From Falsigemmobacter intermedius (GTDB lineage Bacteria > Pseudomonadota > Alphaproteobacteria > Rhodobacterales > Rhodobacteraceae): a stretch of 64,000 nucleotides of DNA. The stretch is from assembly GCF_004054105.1 (NCBI RefSeq), contig NZ_SBLC01000005.1, positions 1 to 64,000 of the forward strand, written 5' to 3'. Both the position numbers and the translations under genes were made by a program. Below the pieces are notes generated by a model. That model was given only the letters and a program-made list of their open reading frames with translations, had not been told where the DNA came from and did not search any database. Positions 62,002 through 64,000 of the stretch are shown piece by piece. Position 1 is the first letter of the stretch. Each line of letters starts with the position of its first letter.

Positions 62002-62691
62002 TCAATCAGCGTCGGGCCGCGTCAGGCCCGATGCGTAAACCACTCCGGCGAGGACGCCTCCCGCCAGGGGGGCGACGATGAAGACCCAAAGATCCGCCAG
62101 CGCCCTGCCGCCCACAAAGAGCGCAGGCCCCATCGAGCGGGCCGGGTTCACCGAGACCCCGGTGACATTGATGCCAACAAGGTGAATGCCCGCAAGCGTC
62201 AGGCCGATGGCGAGCCCCGCAAAACCCGCAGGGGCCGCCGAAGAGGTGGCGCCAAGGATCACGGTGACAAAGACAAAGGTCATCACGAATTCAAAAATCA
62301 GTGCGGCGCCAAGGCTGTATTCGCCCAGGTAACCCGGACCATAGCCGTTCTGCCCGAGGCCGTTGACGGCGATGTCGTAACCCGCCGTTCCGCTGGCAAT
62401 GACCCAGAGCGCACCGGCAGCGATGATGGCGCCGATGATCTGTGCCAGCATATAGCCCACGGCTTCGGCCATGGGCATGCGGCCTGAGCTGACCATGCCG
62501 ATGGTCACAGCGGGGTTAAGATGGGCGCCGGAAATCGCGCCAAGGCCGTAGGCGGCGGCAATCACACCGATCCCGAAGGCCATCGCGATGCCATGCATCC
62601 CGATTTTATCGCCCATCAGAACGGCAGCACCACAGCCGAATATCACAAGAACAAAAGTGCCGAGCGCCTCTGCAAAGAGTTTACGCGACAT
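62002..62691 (-). CDS. aqpZ: Aquaporin Z
   Basis: A 229-residue aquaporin with six helices and the two NPA boxes: SGAHLNPAVTIG and SVNPARSMGPALFV. The conserved arginine after the second NPA is present. It conducts water; glycerol is less likely because of the selectivity-filter histidine in GIHLVGINVTG, typical of AqpZ. The ATG at 62691 follows GGGAGGGAG. It is divergent from lipA with about 140 bp between them, which holds no gene. Confidence 0.94.
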   Translation of the reverse strand: MSRKLFAEALGTFVLVIFGCGAAVLMGDKIGMHGIAMAFGIGVIAAAYGLGAISGAHLNPAVTIGMVSSGRMPMAEAVGYMLAQIIGAIIAAGALWVIASGTAGYDIAVNGLGQNGYGPGYLGEYSLGAALIFEFVMTFVFVTVILGATSSAAPAGFAGLAIGLTLAGIHLVGINVTGVSVNPARSMGPALFVGGRALADLWVFIVAPLAGGVLAGVVYASGLTRPDAD

Positions 62692-62832
62692 GACAATACT
62701 CCCTCCCCGCAACGCAGGGTTACTGGTCCAGCCCGCTGAAAAAGCATGGCCCTGCGCAGGGCAGGTGGCGTTGCGTTACGGGCGTTTTGAGCTTATCTCA
62801 GGGGCAGCCACGCCGTCAGGGGGGGAATTCCT

Positions 62833-63783
62833 TTGCGCGATCTCAAGCTGCCCGAACAGCGCCACCCGGAAAAAGCCCACCGTCCGGACAATGCCCAGCC
62901 GAAGAAACCCTCCTGGATCCGGGTCAAAGCCCCGACCTCTGAGGGCTATAAACAGACCCGCGATATTCTGAAGTCGAACAAGCTGGTCACCGTCTGCGAA
63001 GAAGCAGGGTGCCCCAACGTGGGTGAATGCTGGAGCCAGGGTCACGCCACCATGATGATCATGGGCGAGATCTGCACCCGCGGCTGCACCTTCTGCAATG
63101 TGGCGACCGGCAGGCCGCAGGCACTGGACGCCTTTGAGCCGGGCCGCGTCGCCCATGCGGTGCAAAAGCTCGGGCTGAACCATGTGGTCGTGACCTCGGT
63201 GGACCGCGATGACCTGGAAGACGGCGGGGCAGAGCATTTCGCCCAGACGATCCGGGCGATCCGCCACCGCTCGCCCGATACGACGATCGAGGTGCTGACG
63301 CCGGACTTTCTGAAATGCCCCCCCTCAGCGCTGGAGAAGGTGGTTGAGGCACGCCCGGATGTCTTCAACCACAACCTCGAAACCGTGCCCGGCCTTTATC
63401 ACGAAGTCCGTCCCGGCGCGCGCTATTTCCATTCGCTGCGTCTTTTGCAGCGGGTCAAAGAGCTTGACCCCTCGATGTTCACCAAATCCGGCATCATGAT
63501 CGGCCTTGGCGAGGAGCGTCATCAGGTGCTGCAGGTCATGGACGACATGCGCTCGGCGGATATCGATTTTCTGACCGTCGGCCAGTATCTGCAGCCGACC
63601 CCCAAGCACCACGGGATTGCGAAATTCGTGACGCCGGAGGAATTTGCAGCCTATGAGAAAGCGGCGCTGAACAAAGGCTTCCTGATGGTCTCGGCCACGC
63701 CGCTGACCCGTTCGAGCTATCATGCGGGCGATGACTTCCAGCGTCTGCGCGCCGCGCGTGAAGCGCGCCTCGGGCGCGGCTGA
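62833..63783 (+). CDS. lipA: Lipoyl synthase
   Basis: A 316-residue radical-SAM enzyme that inserts two sulfurs into octanoyl chains on lipoyl domains. It has the auxiliary cluster [12 protein letters not shown], the radical-SAM CTRGCTFC and the C-terminal RSSY serine ligand ([12 protein letters not shown]). The start is TTG at 62833, behind GGGGGA; the N-terminus [18 protein letters not shown] is typical for the group, which supports this unusual start. Length is normal. A clear terminator follows. Confidence 0.95.
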   Translation: MRDLKLPEQRHPEKAHRPDNAQPKKPSWIRVKAPTSEGYKQTRDILKSNKLVTVCEEAGCPNVGECWSQGHATMMIMGEICTRGCTFCNVATGRPQALDAFEPGRVAHAVQKLGLNHVVVTSVDRDDLEDGGAEHFAQTIRAIRHRSPDTTIEVLTPDFLKCPPSALEKVVEARPDVFNHNLETVPGLYHEVRPGARYFHSLRLLQRVKELDPSMFTKSGIMIGLGEERHQVLQVMDDMRSADIDFLTVGQYLQPTPKHHGIAKFVTPEEFAAYEKAALNKGFLMVSATPLTRSSYHAGDDFQRLRAAREARLGRG

Positions 63784-63800
63784 GCGATCTCTGTTTGATG

Positions 63801-63826
63801 AAAACCGCCCTCGGGGGCGGTTTTTT
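63801..63826 (+). terminator. Terminator after lipA
   Basis: AAAACCGCCC and GGGCGGTTTT form a stem with a four-base loop and six T, 18 bp past the lipA stop. It also ends the converging gene at the right edge. Confidence 0.88.
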
Positions 63827-64000
63827 CATGGCAGTGCTGCGCGGTAGCCCTCAAAGGTCACATTGCAGGCGATCTGCCGGGCGCGGGCTTCCTCAGCCGC
63901 GGAGCGGATGGTCCAGCACAAAACATCCGCGCCCTGTTCGCGCAGCCGGGTAACCGGTGCGCTGTCGAGATCGCGGTGGTGATGTGAGATAAAGGTGGCG
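63826..64000 (-). CDS. Glycerophosphodiester phosphodiesterase, C-terminal fragment (cut by window edge)
   Basis: The minus-strand frame open to the window edge encodes 57 residues with GADVLCWTIRSAAEEARARQ and NVTFEGY, as at the end of bacterial glycerophosphodiester phosphodiesterases (GDPD/UgpQ). They hydrolyse glycerophosphodiesters to glycerol-3-phosphate. The stop is at 63826-63828, overlapping the lipA terminator. The start lies outside the window. The call rests on a short tail, so it is moderate. Confidence 0.6.
   Translation of the reverse strand, partial: ATFISHHHRDLDSAPVTRLREQGADVLCWTIRSAAEEARARQIACNVTFEGYRAALP

Overview
The window is a high-GC alphaproteobacterial chromosome segment, most likely from the order Rhodobacterales (Rhodobacter/Paracoccus-like). 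This rests on recognised families and gene order: a PetP/PetR-type regulator pair, a complete methylsuccinyl-CoA dehydrogenase (ethylmalonyl-CoA pathway), HemY with a C-terminal zinc ribbon, mutY next to a DciA/DUF721 gene and a dsbA-like gene, a small membrane-protein gene between glyS and glyQ, and intergenic repeats of a kind I associate with this order. The genus cannot be fixed from sequence alone.

Layout. 1-1077 looks like the edge of an integrated element abutting tRNA-Thr(CGU): a small AlpA/excisionase-like gene, phased direct repeats and AT-richer DNA. 1278-7724 holds hemD, a mitofilin-like gene and hemY on the minus strand, and tsaD-gpsA-yciI-EVE on the plus strand. 7794-13908 holds a short exopolysaccharide operon (NAD-dependent epimerase, sugar transferase, yjbH, yjbF, yjbE) and a YihY/BrkB membrane protein. 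13902-19528 is tamB-tamA. 19660-22031 is the carboxynorspermidine dehydrogenase/decarboxylase pair. 22162-25996 is cox15, a carboxypeptidase M32 and an MFS transporter. 26081-26817 is a tandem array of three tRNA-Leu(CAG) transcription units. 27080-32724 runs through a complex-I-associated reductase-like gene, xseB-ispA-dxs, mtnN and a reductase. 32718-35356 is a minus-strand operon with cobU. 35540-40120 has mcd, mtgA, a GST, queG and a small gene. 40181-44833 has ilvE, petP-petR, trpS and a degenerate rhomboid. 44913-50979 has an AlkB-like hydroxylase, mutY, dciA-like, dsbA-like, aroC and a LysR regulator. 51099-54786 has a peptidase S49, two small genes, an AT-rich region and uvrC. 54882-64000 has a pseudouridine synthase, a LysE exporter, glyS/glyQ, a degenerate trypsin-like protein, aqpZ, lipA and a partial phosphodiesterase.

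Most genes are housekeeping: haem, isoprenoid, tRNA charging and modification, cell envelope, cobalamin and C2 assimilation. Many sit in tightly overlapping operons with ATGA, GTGA or TGATG junctions. No CRISPR array, rRNA operon, insertion sequence or recognisable defence system was found.

The most unusual signals are these. (1) Three tandem tRNA-Leu units have leader and trailer arms that co-vary, and each unit has its own promoter and terminator. (2) A low-GC segment with rare codons lies in frame inside glyS. (3) An intergenic stretch of about one third GC upstream of uvrC carries a perfect DnaA box and several GANTC sites. (4) Three proteins appear to have lost catalytic residues (rhomboid, trypsin-like, short-chain dehydrogenase). 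(5) A minimal yjb-type polysaccharide operon is preceded by an inverted repeat.
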